Positions 44,498-52,900 of a DNA stretch of 64,000 bases are shown in pieces. Source of the DNA: Opitutia bacterium (GTDB lineage Bacteria > Verrucomicrobiota > Verrucomicrobiia > Opitutales > Opitutaceae); NCBI GenBank assembly GCA_016187945.1, contig JACPIT010000005.1, positions 1,178,001-1,242,000 of the forward strand. Direction: 5' to 3'. Below the pieces are notes generated by a model. The model was not told the DNA's origin. It did not search any database and saw nothing but the letters and a program-made list of their open reading frames with translations. Position 1 is the stretch's first letter. Each line of letters opens with the position of its first letter. The position numbers and the translations under genes are program-made.

Positions 44498-45943
44498 ATG
44501 CAAGCCAAAGACCTCCTGGCAGCCTCGCTGCTGCTCGTCGCCACCTGCGGTGGCGTTATCGCTTCGTGCATCTCGCAGGTGGCGCGGAGTCTGTTGTTCG
44601 TCGCGCTGCTGGTCGGCGCGGTGTTCGTCGACCGCCTCGATGTGGAATTCGGGAGCCTCTACTGGTATCGGGGCTCGACGCGCGGCTTCGAGCTGACGCT
44701 GCTCGACGCGCTCGCGTGGAGCGTGCTGCTCGGATCGCTGCTCGTGCCGCGCACGCGGCTGCCGCGCTGGTATTGGCCGGCGGGCATCGGACTCATGGGG
44801 CTGTTCGCGCTCTACGCGCTGGCGTCGGTATTGACGGCCGAGCCAGCGATCACAGGCATGTTCGAGCTGAGTAAAATCGTGCGCGGGCTGATCGTGTTTG
44901 CGGCGGCGGCGGCTTATGTGCGCTCGGATCGTGAGCTCGGCGAAATGGCGTTCGCGCTCGCGACCGCGGTCGGCATTCAGGCGATCTTCGGCCTGAAGCA
45001 GCGCTACCTCGGCGGCATGGATCGCGTCGCCGGCACGGTCGATCACGCGAACAGCCTGTCGATGTATCTGTGCCTCGTGACGCCGGTGATCGCGGCGGCG
45101 GCGCTGGCGGATTTTCCGCGCTGGCTGCGTTCGTGGTGCTGGCTCGCGGTGGGCGGCGGCGCGCTCGCGCTGCTGCTCACGGTTTCGCGTGCAGGCATCC
45201 CGATCTTCATCGTGACGGTCGGCGGCGTGGTGTTGTGGGGCATGACGTGGCGCGTGTCGGCGAAGAAACTCGGCTGGATCGCGCTCGCGGCCTTGGTCGG
45301 TGCCGTCATCGTGCGGCAGTCGTGGGACAACATCGTCGAGCGCTACGAACAGGCGACGCTCGAGCAGGAGTATTTCGACAAGAGCACGGAGGGCCGCGGC
45401 GTGTATTTGCGCTGGGCGAAGGCGATCCTCGACGAGCATCCCTACGGCGTCGGCCTGAACAACTGGTCCTACTGGGTGAGTCGCGAACACGGCCCGCGCG
45501 AAGGCTACTACTACGAGGATTACGGCGACTTCAGCCATCCGCCGCCGCGCGAGAGCGGCGATCCGGGCTTCCACGCGGCGCCGGCGCACAATCTCTTTGC
45601 GCTCACGGCGGGCGAACTCGGTTACGCGGGCGCCACGCTCTTTGTGCTGATGTGGCTGCGCTGGCTGCAGCTCGGAAGCATGTTCCTGTGGCGCCGGCTG
45701 ACGTGGCCAACGCATCGGCTCGGCGCGGGCATCTTCTTCGGCACATGCGGGATTTTTCTCCAGAGCATGACCGAGTGGGTGTATCGGCAGACGGCGATCT
45801 ATTTCACGTTCGCGGTGCTGCTCGGCACGCTCGCGAGTCTGACCTGGATGCGGCGGCATGTCGCGCCGGCGTTCGACGTCGCGACCGCGAGTGAGGGGGA
45901 GTTGGAGGACGCGCCGGAGCCCGCGGCGGCCGGGAGGTGGTGA
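44498..45943 (+). CDS. O-antigen ligase/Wzy-type membrane protein
   Basis: 481 residues with about ten or more membrane helices. It resembles the Wzy_C/O-antigen ligase family: RVAGTVDHANSLSMYLC (the family's typical H-N motif), LTVSRAGI, and a long extracytoplasmic loop (about 285-360; STEGRGVYLRWAKAILDEHPYGVGLNNWS, then APAHNLFALTAGELG). Such enzymes polymerise or ligate undecaprenyl-linked glycans on the periplasmic face. Its operon partners (GT2, GT4, deacetylase) fit a polysaccharide polymerase better than LPS ligase, but sequence alone does not decide. It ends four bases before the next start codon. Confidence 0.87.
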   Translation: MQAKDLLAASLLLVATCGGVIASCISQVARSLLFVALLVGAVFVDRLDVEFGSLYWYRGSTRGFELTLLDALAWSVLLGSLLVPRTRLPRWYWPAGIGLMGLFALYALASVLTAEPAITGMFELSKIVRGLIVFAAAAAYVRSDRELGEMAFALATAVGIQAIFGLKQRYLGGMDRVAGTVDHANSLSMYLCLVTPVIAAAALADFPRWLRSWCWLAVGGGALALLLTVSRAGIPIFIVTVGGVVLWGMTWRVSAKKLGWIALAALVGAVIVRQSWDNIVERYEQATLEQEYFDKSTEGRGVYLRWAKAILDEHPYGVGLNNWSYWVSREHGPREGYYYEDYGDFSHPPPRESGDPGFHAAPAHNLFALTAGELGYAGATLFVLMWLRWLQLGSMFLWRRLTWPTHRLGAGIFFGTCGIFLQSMTEWVYRQTAIYFTFAVLLGTLASLTWMRRHVAPAFDVATASEGELEDAPEPAAAGRW

Positions 45944-45945
45944 GC

Positions 45946-47205
45946 ATGCGCGTCGCGCACATCCTGCGAAAATACGATCCGACAGAGTGGGGCGGCACCG
46001 AGTCGGCGGTGCTGCGGTTGCTCGGCGGCCTGCGCCAACACGGCGTCGAGAGCACGGTTTACGCGCCGCGCCTCGCGCGCGACGTGCGCGACGATCCGTT
46101 CGCCGACGCCGGGTTTCGCGTCCGGCGCTTCGAGGCGCTCGTGCCGGTGTGGGGCATCTCGCGCGAGGCGCGTCGGCAGATGATCGCGGTCGGGGGGAAT
46201 CTCGTTTCGTTCGAGCTGATGGGCACGTTGTGGCGCGAGCGCGGCATCGACCTCGTGCACTCGCACGCGCTCGGCCGGCTCGGCGGCATCGGGCTGACGG
46301 TGGCGCGGCGGCGCGGGCTGCCGTTCGTGACGACCATTCACGGCGGAGTCTACGACCTGCCGTCGCGGGTGCGGGGGGAACTGAACGATGCGCCGACGCG
46401 CGGTTGGGAGTGGGGAAAAATTTTCGGGCTCTTCGTGCGGTCGCGCCAGATGCTCGACGAGGCGGACGCGATTTTCACCTGCAACCCGCGTGAGACGGAA
46501 CTGATCCGCGCGCATCATCCGCGCCAGCGCGTGCACGTGCAGCCGCACGGCGTCGACGCGGCCGCCTATGCGATCGATCATCGAGCGGCGGCGCGCACGG
46601 CGTTTCCGTGGACCGCGGGAGCGGAGGTGATGCTGATCGTCGGCCGACTCGATACGGTGAAAAACCCGGGCTGGGCGATCGAGCGGCTGCCGAAGATCGC
46701 GGAGCGACACCCGCGAGCCGTGCTCGCCCTCGCGGGCGCGTGCACCGAGCCCGGCTACGAGGAAACGCTGCGACGCCGGGTGGCGGAGTTGCAGCTCGGT
46801 GAGCGGGTGCGATTCCTCGGGGGGATACCCGCGGGCGATGCGCGCCTGCTCGGGCTGATGCAGCTCGCGCGCGCGATGGTGCTGCCGTCGGTGTCGGAAA
46901 CGTTCGGCCTCGTGATCCTCGAGGCATGGGCGGCCGGCACGCCGATCCTCGCGAGCCGCACGTCGGGCGCGACGGCGTTGATCGCGTCGGGCGAAGACGG
47001 CGTGCTGTTCGATCTCGAGCGGCCGGCGGCGTTCGAGACGGTCCTGCACACGGCGCTGACGGACGAGGTCTGGCGCGCGAGCGTGATTGCGGCGGGCCGG
47101 CGAAAGGTCGCGGCCAACTACGACACGGCGTCGGTCGCGGGACGGGTTAAGGCTATTTATGAGGAACTCATCGCGGAACGGCACCCGCTACGTCATTCTG
47201 CGTGA
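45946..47205 (+). CDS. GT4 family glycosyltransferase
   Basis: 419 residues, GT-B fold. The N-terminal acceptor domain begins RVAHILRKYDPTEWGGTE with the Gly-rich loop, and the C-terminal donor domain contains VMLIVGRLDTVKN, GACTEPGYEE and the E-x7-E motif in PSVSETFGLVILEAWAAGTP (about 325). ATG 45946 has GGGAGG eight bases upstream and is preferred over the GTG at 45937. The gene follows the Wzy-type gene by two bases and overlaps the next gene by 47 bases, so the four genes are one transcription unit. Sugar specificity unknown. Confidence 0.92.
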   Translation: MRVAHILRKYDPTEWGGTESAVLRLLGGLRQHGVESTVYAPRLARDVRDDPFADAGFRVRRFEALVPVWGISREARRQMIAVGGNLVSFELMGTLWRERGIDLVHSHALGRLGGIGLTVARRRGLPFVTTIHGGVYDLPSRVRGELNDAPTRGWEWGKIFGLFVRSRQMLDEADAIFTCNPRETELIRAHHPRQRVHVQPHGVDAAAYAIDHRAAARTAFPWTAGAEVMLIVGRLDTVKNPGWAIERLPKIAERHPRAVLALAGACTEPGYEETLRRRVAELQLGERVRFLGGIPAGDARLLGLMQLARAMVLPSVSETFGLVILEAWAAGTPILASRTSGATALIASGEDGVLFDLERPAAFETVLHTALTDEVWRASVIAAGRRKVAANYDTASVAGRVKAIYEELIAERHPLRHSA

Positions 47206-48001
47206 CGACGACACGAACGCACTGACGCCGGTCGCGTCGCTCGAGCGGCTGTATCGGCCGTTTCTCGAGCGTCAGTTGCCGGTGAATCTCGCGGTGATCC
47301 CCGAGGTGCGGCGCGCGACGACCGATCCGCGCGGGAACCGCGAGGGATTTGTGCCGGCGGGGCAGGGCGAGCCGACGGTGCCGCTCGCGAAGAGCCCGGA
47401 ACTCGTGCGTTACCTGAAGGCGAATCCGAACCTGCACCTGGTGCAGCACGGGTGTCACCACGACTGCTTTGAGTTCGCGATCTCGGACGCGCGGGAGATC
47501 GCGCAGCGTTTCGAGCGCGGCGCGCAGCGGTTCGTCGAAGCGGGATTCGCGGCGCCGGTGACGTTTGTGGCGCCGCACGATCGCTTTTCGCCGGCGAGCC
47601 TCGCGGCGGCGGCGGAGCGGTTCGCGGTGGTTTCGAGCGGTTGGTTTGAGCTGCGACGTTTGCCGCCAACTTGGTGGCCGCGTTACGCGATGAAAAAATT
47701 TCTGAAGCAGCCGCATTGGCGCGTCGGCGAGACGGTGCTGCTGAGTCATCCGGGCTGCTTGCTGTCTTATCAGCGGCCGATGGAAACGATGCTCGCGAAC
47801 TTACAGCGCGCCGCGACGAGCCAACGGCTCACAGTGCTCGTGACGCATTGGTGGGAATATTTTCACGACGGCGTGGAGAACGAGGCATTCGTCGGCGTGT
47901 TGCATGCGCTCGCCGAGTGGCTGGCGGAAATGGAGCGGCGCGGTGAAGTGCGCGTGGTGCCGTTCTCGGCGTTGGCCGAAGAGGAAATCCCGCTGAACTA
48001 G
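47159..48001 (+). CDS. DUF2334-like polysaccharide deacetylase
   Basis: 280 residues, no signal peptide. Metal and catalytic features of the NodB/DUF2334 fold are visible: YVILRDDDTNAL (adjacent Asp residues, base and ligand), LHLVQHGCHHDCFE (ligand His pair), VTFVAPHDRFSP and LLSHPGCLLSYQ, ending with VLVTHWWEYF. It probably removes acetyl groups from an N-acetylated glycan or acts on a lipid-linked sugar in the cytoplasm or at the membrane face. The start (ATG 47159) lies 47 bases inside the GT4 gene. It is the last gene of the operon; it ends before a REP pair and a hairpin at the convergent junction. Confidence 0.82.
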   Translation: MRNSSRNGTRYVILRDDDTNALTPVASLERLYRPFLERQLPVNLAVIPEVRRATTDPRGNREGFVPAGQGEPTVPLAKSPELVRYLKANPNLHLVQHGCHHDCFEFAISDAREIAQRFERGAQRFVEAGFAAPVTFVAPHDRFSPASLAAAAERFAVVSSGWFELRRLPPTWWPRYAMKKFLKQPHWRVGETVLLSHPGCLLSYQRPMETMLANLQRAATSQRLTVLVTHWWEYFHDGVENEAFVGVLHALAEWLAEMERRGEVRVVPFSALAEEEIPLN

Positions 48002-48022
48002 ATCTCCGCATTGGCGCCTGCT

Positions 48023-48097
48023 GGAGGGCCCGCGTCCCCGCGGGCCGAGGCGCGTGAGCCGAAGGATGGTCGCGGCCCGCGTGGACGCGGGCCCTCC
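48023..48097. repeat. GGAG-headed REP pair
   Basis: GGAGGGCCCGCGTCC...GGGCC (48023-48046) and an inverted copy ending GGGCCCTCC (48074-48097) face each other, a BIME-like unit between convergent genes. Related GGAGGGC hairpins lie inside the GH9 gene at 57291-57363. Confidence 0.78.
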
Positions 48098-48151
48098 GAC
48101 AGGTGACCACACCGACAGGTTGGTGGAGGGGAAGCGACAGTCGCGCCGAGA

Positions 48152-48180
48152 CCACTTGTAACCTATTAGGTTACAAGTGG
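48152..48180. terminator. Perfect 13-bp hairpin at convergent junction
   Basis: CCACTTGTAACCT pairs perfectly with AGGTTACAAGTGG over a three-base loop. The stop codon and last codons of the minus-strand phosphatase-fold gene are inside the stem. No T-tract follows, so it is a weak or bidirectional terminator at best. Confidence 0.45.
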
Positions 48181-49401
48181 AGCGGAGGGCTCGCGACGGT
48201 TGGGCGGAGTGGCGGCGGGACGGCGGGGCGGGGACGGCTCGCGGTTCGCGCGGTGGGCGATCTCGGCGTCGCGCGTCATGAGTTGATAGATGTGCGGGAT
48301 CGCGGTGATGCCGACGGGGACGTCGGTGCGATTCGAGAGCAGCGCGGCGTAGCTGTGCGGAGCGTCGGGGTGGTAGCCGTGCATGCCGCGGAGCGGGCGC
48401 TCGCCCATGTGGCTCGGGACGATGAGCACGCCTTCGTGCGCGAGGAAGATCAGTTCGCCGAAATAGCGGTCGGGAAACAGCGCGCCGAGATCGCGCAGCT
48501 CGGCGTCGGACATGATACGGCCCTGCGATACGCGCGCGAGCGCCTGGGTGACGAGACGGCGCGCGTCGTCGTTGAAGAACCAGAAGCGCGCCATGGTGGA
48601 GTCGTAGACCACGACGTAGTCGCGGCCGAAGGTGAGGCCGAGGGCGTCGATTTGCGCGCGGAGGTCGAGCAGTTCGTCGCAGTTGGCCATGCCGTGGTCG
48701 CTGAAGACGTAGAGGCGAATCTCCGAGTAGTGGCGTTGGGCGTGCACGAGGAGCTGGTCGAGCCAGCGTTCGTAGCCGCGGAGTTTCTGGCCTACTTCGG
48801 CAGAGTCGTTGCCGACGCGGTGCATGAGGCCGTCGAGGGCCGGCCAGTAAAGGAAGGCGAAATCGATTTCCTCCTGCGCGACATCGGCCATGAGCGCGGT
48901 GAGGTTTTGTTCCTCGCTGCGCGCCGGATCGCTGACGTGCGCGGCGATGCCGTGGTCTTGGAGAAAATCGAAAATGTTGGGGCCGCGGTTGAGGCCGCCG
49001 GGCTGCAACGGGTTTTTCTTCTCCGTGAAATCGAAGAGCGAGATGTAGCGGAACGGGATGTTGTAGAGGTCGAAGTAGCCGCGGAACTTCAGTTGCATCT
49101 TCACGAATTTCGAGAGCCAGCGCCGGAAAATGCGCCGGCTCGTGACGGCGCGCGGGAGCCATTGCAGCGGTTTGAGCGAACGGAACGGCGAGCGGGGCGG
49201 GTCGTAGACGAAGTAGCACCAGTTGCGGTGTTCGCTCGGCCAGACGCCGGAGAGGATCGACGGAATGCACGCCGAGCTGTAGCCGAACACGGAGCGCAGC
49301 CGGCGCCGATGCGGGGCGACGGCGTGCGCGAAGGTGTCGCGGCGGAGAATTTCCCAGCCGCAGGCGTCGACGAAAACGAAGAGAGGTAGAACGGATTTCA
49401 C
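48166..49401 (-). CDS. Alkaline-phosphatase-fold hydrolase
   Basis: 411 residues. The N-terminus KSVLPLFVFVDACGWEIL contains the first metal Asp, SIL/SGVWPSEH follows, and SDHGMANCDELLD (about 243) is the second metal site typical of type I phosphodiesterase/nucleotide pyrophosphatase and phosphoglycerol transferase-like enzymes; a late metal His is likely in MHGYHPDAP. No membrane helix is clear, so it is probably cytoplasmic or peripheral. It is the last gene of a minus-strand polysaccharide operon. GTG 49401 is preferred; a TTG at 49419 overlaps the STAS stop and cannot be excluded. Substrate unknown, perhaps a nucleotide-sugar or lipid phosphodiester. Confidence 0.78.
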   Translation of the reverse strand: MKSVLPLFVFVDACGWEILRRDTFAHAVAPHRRRLRSVFGYSSACIPSILSGVWPSEHRNWCYFVYDPPRSPFRSLKPLQWLPRAVTSRRIFRRWLSKFVKMQLKFRGYFDLYNIPFRYISLFDFTEKKNPLQPGGLNRGPNIFDFLQDHGIAAHVSDPARSEEQNLTALMADVAQEEIDFAFLYWPALDGLMHRVGNDSAEVGQKLRGYERWLDQLLVHAQRHYSEIRLYVFSDHGMANCDELLDLRAQIDALGLTFGRDYVVVYDSTMARFWFFNDDARRLVTQALARVSQGRIMSDAELRDLGALFPDRYFGELIFLAHEGVLIVPSHMGERPLRGMHGYHPDAPHSYAALLSNRTDVPVGITAIPHIYQLMTRDAEIAHRANREPSPPRRPAATPPNRREPSAPLVT

Positions 49402-49411
49402 AGTGTGAGGC

Positions 49412-49753
49412 TCAGGCAACGAGAGCGGGCGCGCCGACGGGCTGGCGTTCGACGACCTCGAAGAGGCGATGCAGGCGCGTGAGCTCGATGAGCTGACGCG
49501 CCGGTGGCGCCGGATTGAGCAGGCGGAAGGCGATGCCGGCGTCGCGGTGGCGCTGAATCCAGCGATAGAGCGCGACGAGGGCGCCGAGGCCTTTGCTGTC
49601 GACGCTTTCGGTGCGGGAGAGGTCGAGTTCGATCGCGGCGACTTGCGGGTGCAACGCGGAGCGAGTCTGCGCGACCAGGTCGGCGGCCGTGCGGGCGTCG
49701 AGCACGGGGAGGTCGCTGATGAGCACGGCGTGGTGGGTTTTCTTGATGCGCAT
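49412..49753 (-). CDS. STAS-domain protein, anti-sigma antagonist-like
   Basis: 113 residues, only a STAS domain. The strand-helix pattern fits SpoIIAA/RsbV: AAIELDLSRTESVDSKGLGALVALYRW with the phosphorylatable Ser in VDSKGL (about 61), and LLNPAPPARQLIELTRLHRLFEVV at the end. Such proteins bind an anti-sigma kinase when unphosphorylated. It lies inside the polysaccharide operon between the nucleotidyltransferase-like and phosphatase-fold genes. An RsbT/RsbW-like ATPase is encoded divergently at 52901, the obvious candidate partner, although no cognate sigma factor is adjacent. Confidence 0.88.
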   Translation of the reverse strand: MRIKKTHHAVLISDLPVLDARTAADLVAQTRSALHPQVAAIELDLSRTESVDSKGLGALVALYRWIQRHRDAGIAFRLLNPAPPARQLIELTRLHRLFEVVERQPVGAPALVA

Positions 49754-49791
49754 GGTGAGGAGGGCTGTGAAAGCCGGTTGGTTGGTGGTGG

Positions 49792-50712
49792 TTAAAACGG
49801 GACGCGGCTGTCCACGGCCCCGGGTGTCTGCGGCGGTGGGGCAGACAAAGAGGAGCGGGCTCGTCGCAGCAGGCCGCTGACCGGCGTCGCGATGGCGCGC
49901 GAGAGCGTGCCGACCTTCGCGCGCGCCCATGCGGCGGGCGATGCGGCGTGCGGCGATTTTTCGAGCGAGCAAAGCAGGAAATCTTCCGCGACGCGCACGC
50001 TCGATCCGGGCAGCCAGTCGGTCAACTGGCCGCCCCACGCGATCGAGTGGGCGATCTCGGTGACGCCGCCGACGAACGTGTCGGGGCCGACAATGCTGTC
50101 GAAGACATGTGCGCCTTCCTCGACGAGCACGCGGTTTTCGAGCACGGCGTTCGGGCCGATGATGGCGCCGGGGCCGACATAGGTATCGTCGCCGATCCAG
50201 CACGGCGCGCGGAGTTGCGCGTTCGGCGCGACGCGCGCGTGAAAGCCGAACCACACGCCCGGCCGCACTTCGTGCAAGCCAACGCGGTCGGGCGTGAGCG
50301 CGTGCGGCATCAGGTCGCGCGTGGTGGCGAAGAAATCGGCGAGGCTGTAGAACGGCCGGTGATTCGGCAGCGCGGGCAGGCGGTCGGCCACGACCACGTC
50401 GAACGGCTCCGGCAGCCACCCGGTGTCGCGGCCGCGATGGCGCGCACGCGCTTCGTCGATGAAAGGCTCGTTGGCCACGGGCACGACCTCCGTCTCGAGG
50501 CCCCAGCGTGCGCCATCGTCGACGAGCGCGGCGATCTCGTTCGCGCGATCCGCTGCGAGAATGGTGACGCGCTTCGCGCCCCGCAGCGCGAAGTGCTGGA
50601 GCCAATGCTCGACCAGGCCGAGCCCGAGGAAGGGCAGCGCCGCGAGCGCACGGCGTTGCGCGAGCGTTGCCACGCCGGGCCGTTCGGCCGGACAAATGAG
50701 GAGCGCTTTCAT
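49792..50712 (-). CDS. NDP-sugar pyrophosphorylase-like protein with hexapeptide repeats
   Basis: 306 residues. The N-terminal half has the look of a sugar-nucleotidyltransferase Rossmann domain (MKALLICPAERPGVATL, LGLVEHWLQHFALRGAKRVTILA), and the C-terminal half is a left-handed beta-helix of hexapeptide repeats (WIGDDTYVGPGAIIGPNAVLEN, then VGPDTFVGGVTEI). The Gly-rich nucleotide loop G-x-G-T-R of true pyrophosphorylases is missing, so the enzyme may have lost activity or may use another substrate. Sits five bases from the sugar transferase gene in one operon. Probable role is in glycan precursor synthesis or regulation; uncertain. Confidence 0.75.
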   Translation of the reverse strand: MKALLICPAERPGVATLAQRRALAALPFLGLGLVEHWLQHFALRGAKRVTILAADRANEIAALVDDGARWGLETEVVPVANEPFIDEARARHRGRDTGWLPEPFDVVVADRLPALPNHRPFYSLADFFATTRDLMPHALTPDRVGLHEVRPGVWFGFHARVAPNAQLRAPCWIGDDTYVGPGAIIGPNAVLENRVLVEEGAHVFDSIVGPDTFVGGVTEIAHSIAWGGQLTDWLPGSSVRVAEDFLLCSLEKSPHAASPAAWARAKVGTLSRAIATPVSGLLRRARSSLSAPPPQTPGAVDSRVPF

Positions 50713-50717
50713 TTCGT

Positions 50718-51449
50718 TCAATAGGCGCCGGCGGCGGAGATCACGGCGGGCACGGTTTTGATCAGAATGCGCACGTCTTCGGTGAAGCTCTGGTGTTCGA
50801 TATAGCTGACGTCGAGTCGCACCTGGCCGGGGAAATCGATCTCGGCGCGCCCGCTGATTTGCCAGAGGCAGGTGAGGCCGGGCTTCACGGCGAGACGGCG
50901 ACGATCGGCGAGGGAATACTTCTCGACCTCGGAGGGCACGGGCGGCCGCGGGCCGACGAGCGACATGTCGCCGCGCAGGACGTTGTAGAACTGCGGAAAC
51001 TCGTCGACGGAGTATTTGCGCAGCCAGCGGCCGACGCGCGTGATGCGCGGATCGTGCTTGAGTTTGAAGGTCACGCCGGTTGCGTGCTGGTTTTGCGCGA
51101 GCAAATCGCGGAGCTTTTGCTCGGCGTTGCGGCACATCGAGCGAAACTTGAACATCCGGAACGTGCGCCCGTGTCGACCGACGCGCGTTTGCCGGAAGAA
51201 CACCGGTCCGCCGTCGAGCTTGATCAGCGCGGCGACGACAACGAAGAGCGGCGCCAGCGCGAGCAGCGCGACCGCGCTGCCGACGATGTCGAGCGCGCGC
51301 TTGGTCGCCTCGCTGCGCCGCAAAAACCAGCGCCACGCCAGTTGCCGGCAGCGGCAACGGAGCCGCCGCCGCGAGCGCGCCCACGGGCTGGCGAGCGCGG
51401 CGTAGTCACTCAAGGAGGCGGGACGCGGAGCGAACGTCGATGTGATCAT
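50718..51449 (-). CDS. Bacterial sugar transferase (initiating phosphoglycosyl transferase)
   Basis: 243 residues. It moves a sugar-1-phosphate to undecaprenyl phosphate, the first step of exopolysaccharide assembly. One membrane helix (about 55-78; IVGSAVALLALAPLFVVVAALI) precedes the catalytic domain: VFFRQTRVGRHGRTFRMFKFRSMC, RVGRWLRKYSVDEFPQFYNVLRGDMSLVGPRPP (the D-E dyad), KPGLTCLWQISGRAE. It is the short, monotopic form without extra N-terminal helices. Gap of five bases to the following gene and 33 bases from the preceding GT4. Sugar specificity cannot be told. Confidence 0.93.
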   Translation of the reverse strand: MITSTFAPRPASLSDYAALASPWARSRRRLRCRCRQLAWRWFLRRSEATKRALDIVGSAVALLALAPLFVVVAALIKLDGGPVFFRQTRVGRHGRTFRMFKFRSMCRNAEQKLRDLLAQNQHATGVTFKLKHDPRITRVGRWLRKYSVDEFPQFYNVLRGDMSLVGPRPPVPSEVEKYSLADRRRLAVKPGLTCLWQISGRAEIDFPGQVRLDVSYIEHQSFTEDVRILIKTVPAVISAAGAY

Positions 51450-51482
51450 GAGGAAACGGAGTTGAGGTTGGTCGGGCGGGCC

Positions 51483-52697
51483 TCACGCCGAGGCGAGGCA
51501 CGAGGCGGAGTCGGCGACGACCCGCGCGAAGAGACGTTCGAGGCCGTCGATGTATTCGGAAAACCCGTAGTGCACGCGCACCCAGTAGCGGCCGCGCTCG
51601 CCGAGTTTGCGTGCGAGCGATTTGTCGCGCAGCAGCTCGTCGATGCGCGCGGCGAAGCGCCGGCGGTCCATCCAGGGCACGAGGAATCCGTTCCAGCCGT
51701 CCATGAGCCACTCGCGGATGCCGCCGGCATCGAACGCGACGACCGGCAGTCCGTGGTGCATCGCCTCGAGGCCGGTCGCGCCGAAAGGTTCGGGCCACAC
51801 GGAGCTCATCACGGCGACGCTGCAATGCGCGTAGAATTCGACGATCGCCGCCTGCGGCACAAACCCGTGGAAGCGGACGCGATCGGCGAGGCCGAGCTGG
51901 CGCGAGAGCGATTCGCACGCCTCGCGTTGCGAGCCGTCGCCGAGGATCTCGCACTCGAACGGTTCCTCGACGAGCGCGAGCGCTTCGAGGAGGACGTCGA
52001 CGCCTTTGCCGCGGATGATCTGACCGGCGAAGACAAGGCGGTTGCGATCGTCGAACGTGCTGCGCAGCGGCGAGGCGGGATTCGCCGGCACGGGCGCGTG
52101 GATGTCGATGCGCTCCGGCGCGAGGCCGTTCAGCGCGAGTTGCTCGCGCATGTAGCGCGTGGCGACGATGAGCCGCGCGAAGCGGCGATGCAGGTCGAGT
52201 TCGCGGCGCTTCGCTTCGTAGCTGACGAATTTCAGAGGGAAACCGCCGTCGCGATTGCGCGCCACCGATGCGCCGCACGGGAAAATGCAGTAGGGAGAAA
52301 GCGCGCGATCGCAGATGCGCCGGCTGAAGACGTTGTAGCGGTAGCTCCGCATGCAGTAGAGGTCGTGGTCGTGCACCATGCGCACGACCGGCCGCCCGCT
52401 CGCCACGAGCGCCGCGGTGGTTTCGAGACCGTTGAGGCGATGGACGTAGATCGCGTCGGGATCGATGTCGTGCACGAGTTCGGCGGCGCGCGCGCTCGTT
52501 TCCGCCTCGCTCCCCTCGGGGAGTTTTCGCCGGACCGGGAAAATCTCACGCCACTCCTGCTCCTGTTTTCCCGTGCCCTCGCCATGCAGGAGCGCGACCG
52601 CGTGACCGCGGCGTTTGAATTCCGCGGCGGTGACGGCGATGTTCGCCTCGGCACCGCCATGCGCGCCGAAGCGCTCGTGGACGAAGAGCAGTTTCAT
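51483..52697 (-). CDS. GT4 family glycosyltransferase
   Basis: 404 residues, GT-B fold, first gene of the minus-strand polysaccharide operon. N-terminus KLLFVHERFGAHGGAEANIA; four conserved-looking cysteines near the middle (YCMRSY, ICDRALSPYCIFPCG) could bind a metal, as in some GT4 proteins; donor domain LVFAGQIIRGKGVDVLLEAL and E-x7-E motif in PEPFGATGLEAMHHGLP (about 317). ATG 52697. Upstream 203 bases separate it from the divergent RsbT-like gene and presumably hold both promoters. Confidence 0.91.
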   Translation of the reverse strand: MKLLFVHERFGAHGGAEANIAVTAAEFKRRGHAVALLHGEGTGKQEQEWREIFPVRRKLPEGSEAETSARAAELVHDIDPDAIYVHRLNGLETTAALVASGRPVVRMVHDHDLYCMRSYRYNVFSRRICDRALSPYCIFPCGASVARNRDGGFPLKFVSYEAKRRELDLHRRFARLIVATRYMREQLALNGLAPERIDIHAPVPANPASPLRSTFDDRNRLVFAGQIIRGKGVDVLLEALALVEEPFECEILGDGSQREACESLSRQLGLADRVRFHGFVPQAAIVEFYAHCSVAVMSSVWPEPFGATGLEAMHHGLPVVAFDAGGIREWLMDGWNGFLVPWMDRRRFAARIDELLRDKSLARKLGERGRYWVRVHYGFSEYIDGLERLFARVVADSASCLASA

Positions 52698-52900
52698 GCG
52701 CAGGCTGGGGAAAAATGGTTTTTCATCGGACGCTGCGAAGTTACCGCACGCGCCGTCCGGGGACAGGTAGGTTGCGCCCTCCATGTGCCGGTGCGTCTCA
52801 ACCCAAAAAAACGGGGGCGCGCCGCGCATCGGCTCATGCAAGTCACCTACCGCAATCGGGGGAGGCACCCTGATATGCGGCGCGCGTGTGGGCTGGTTAA

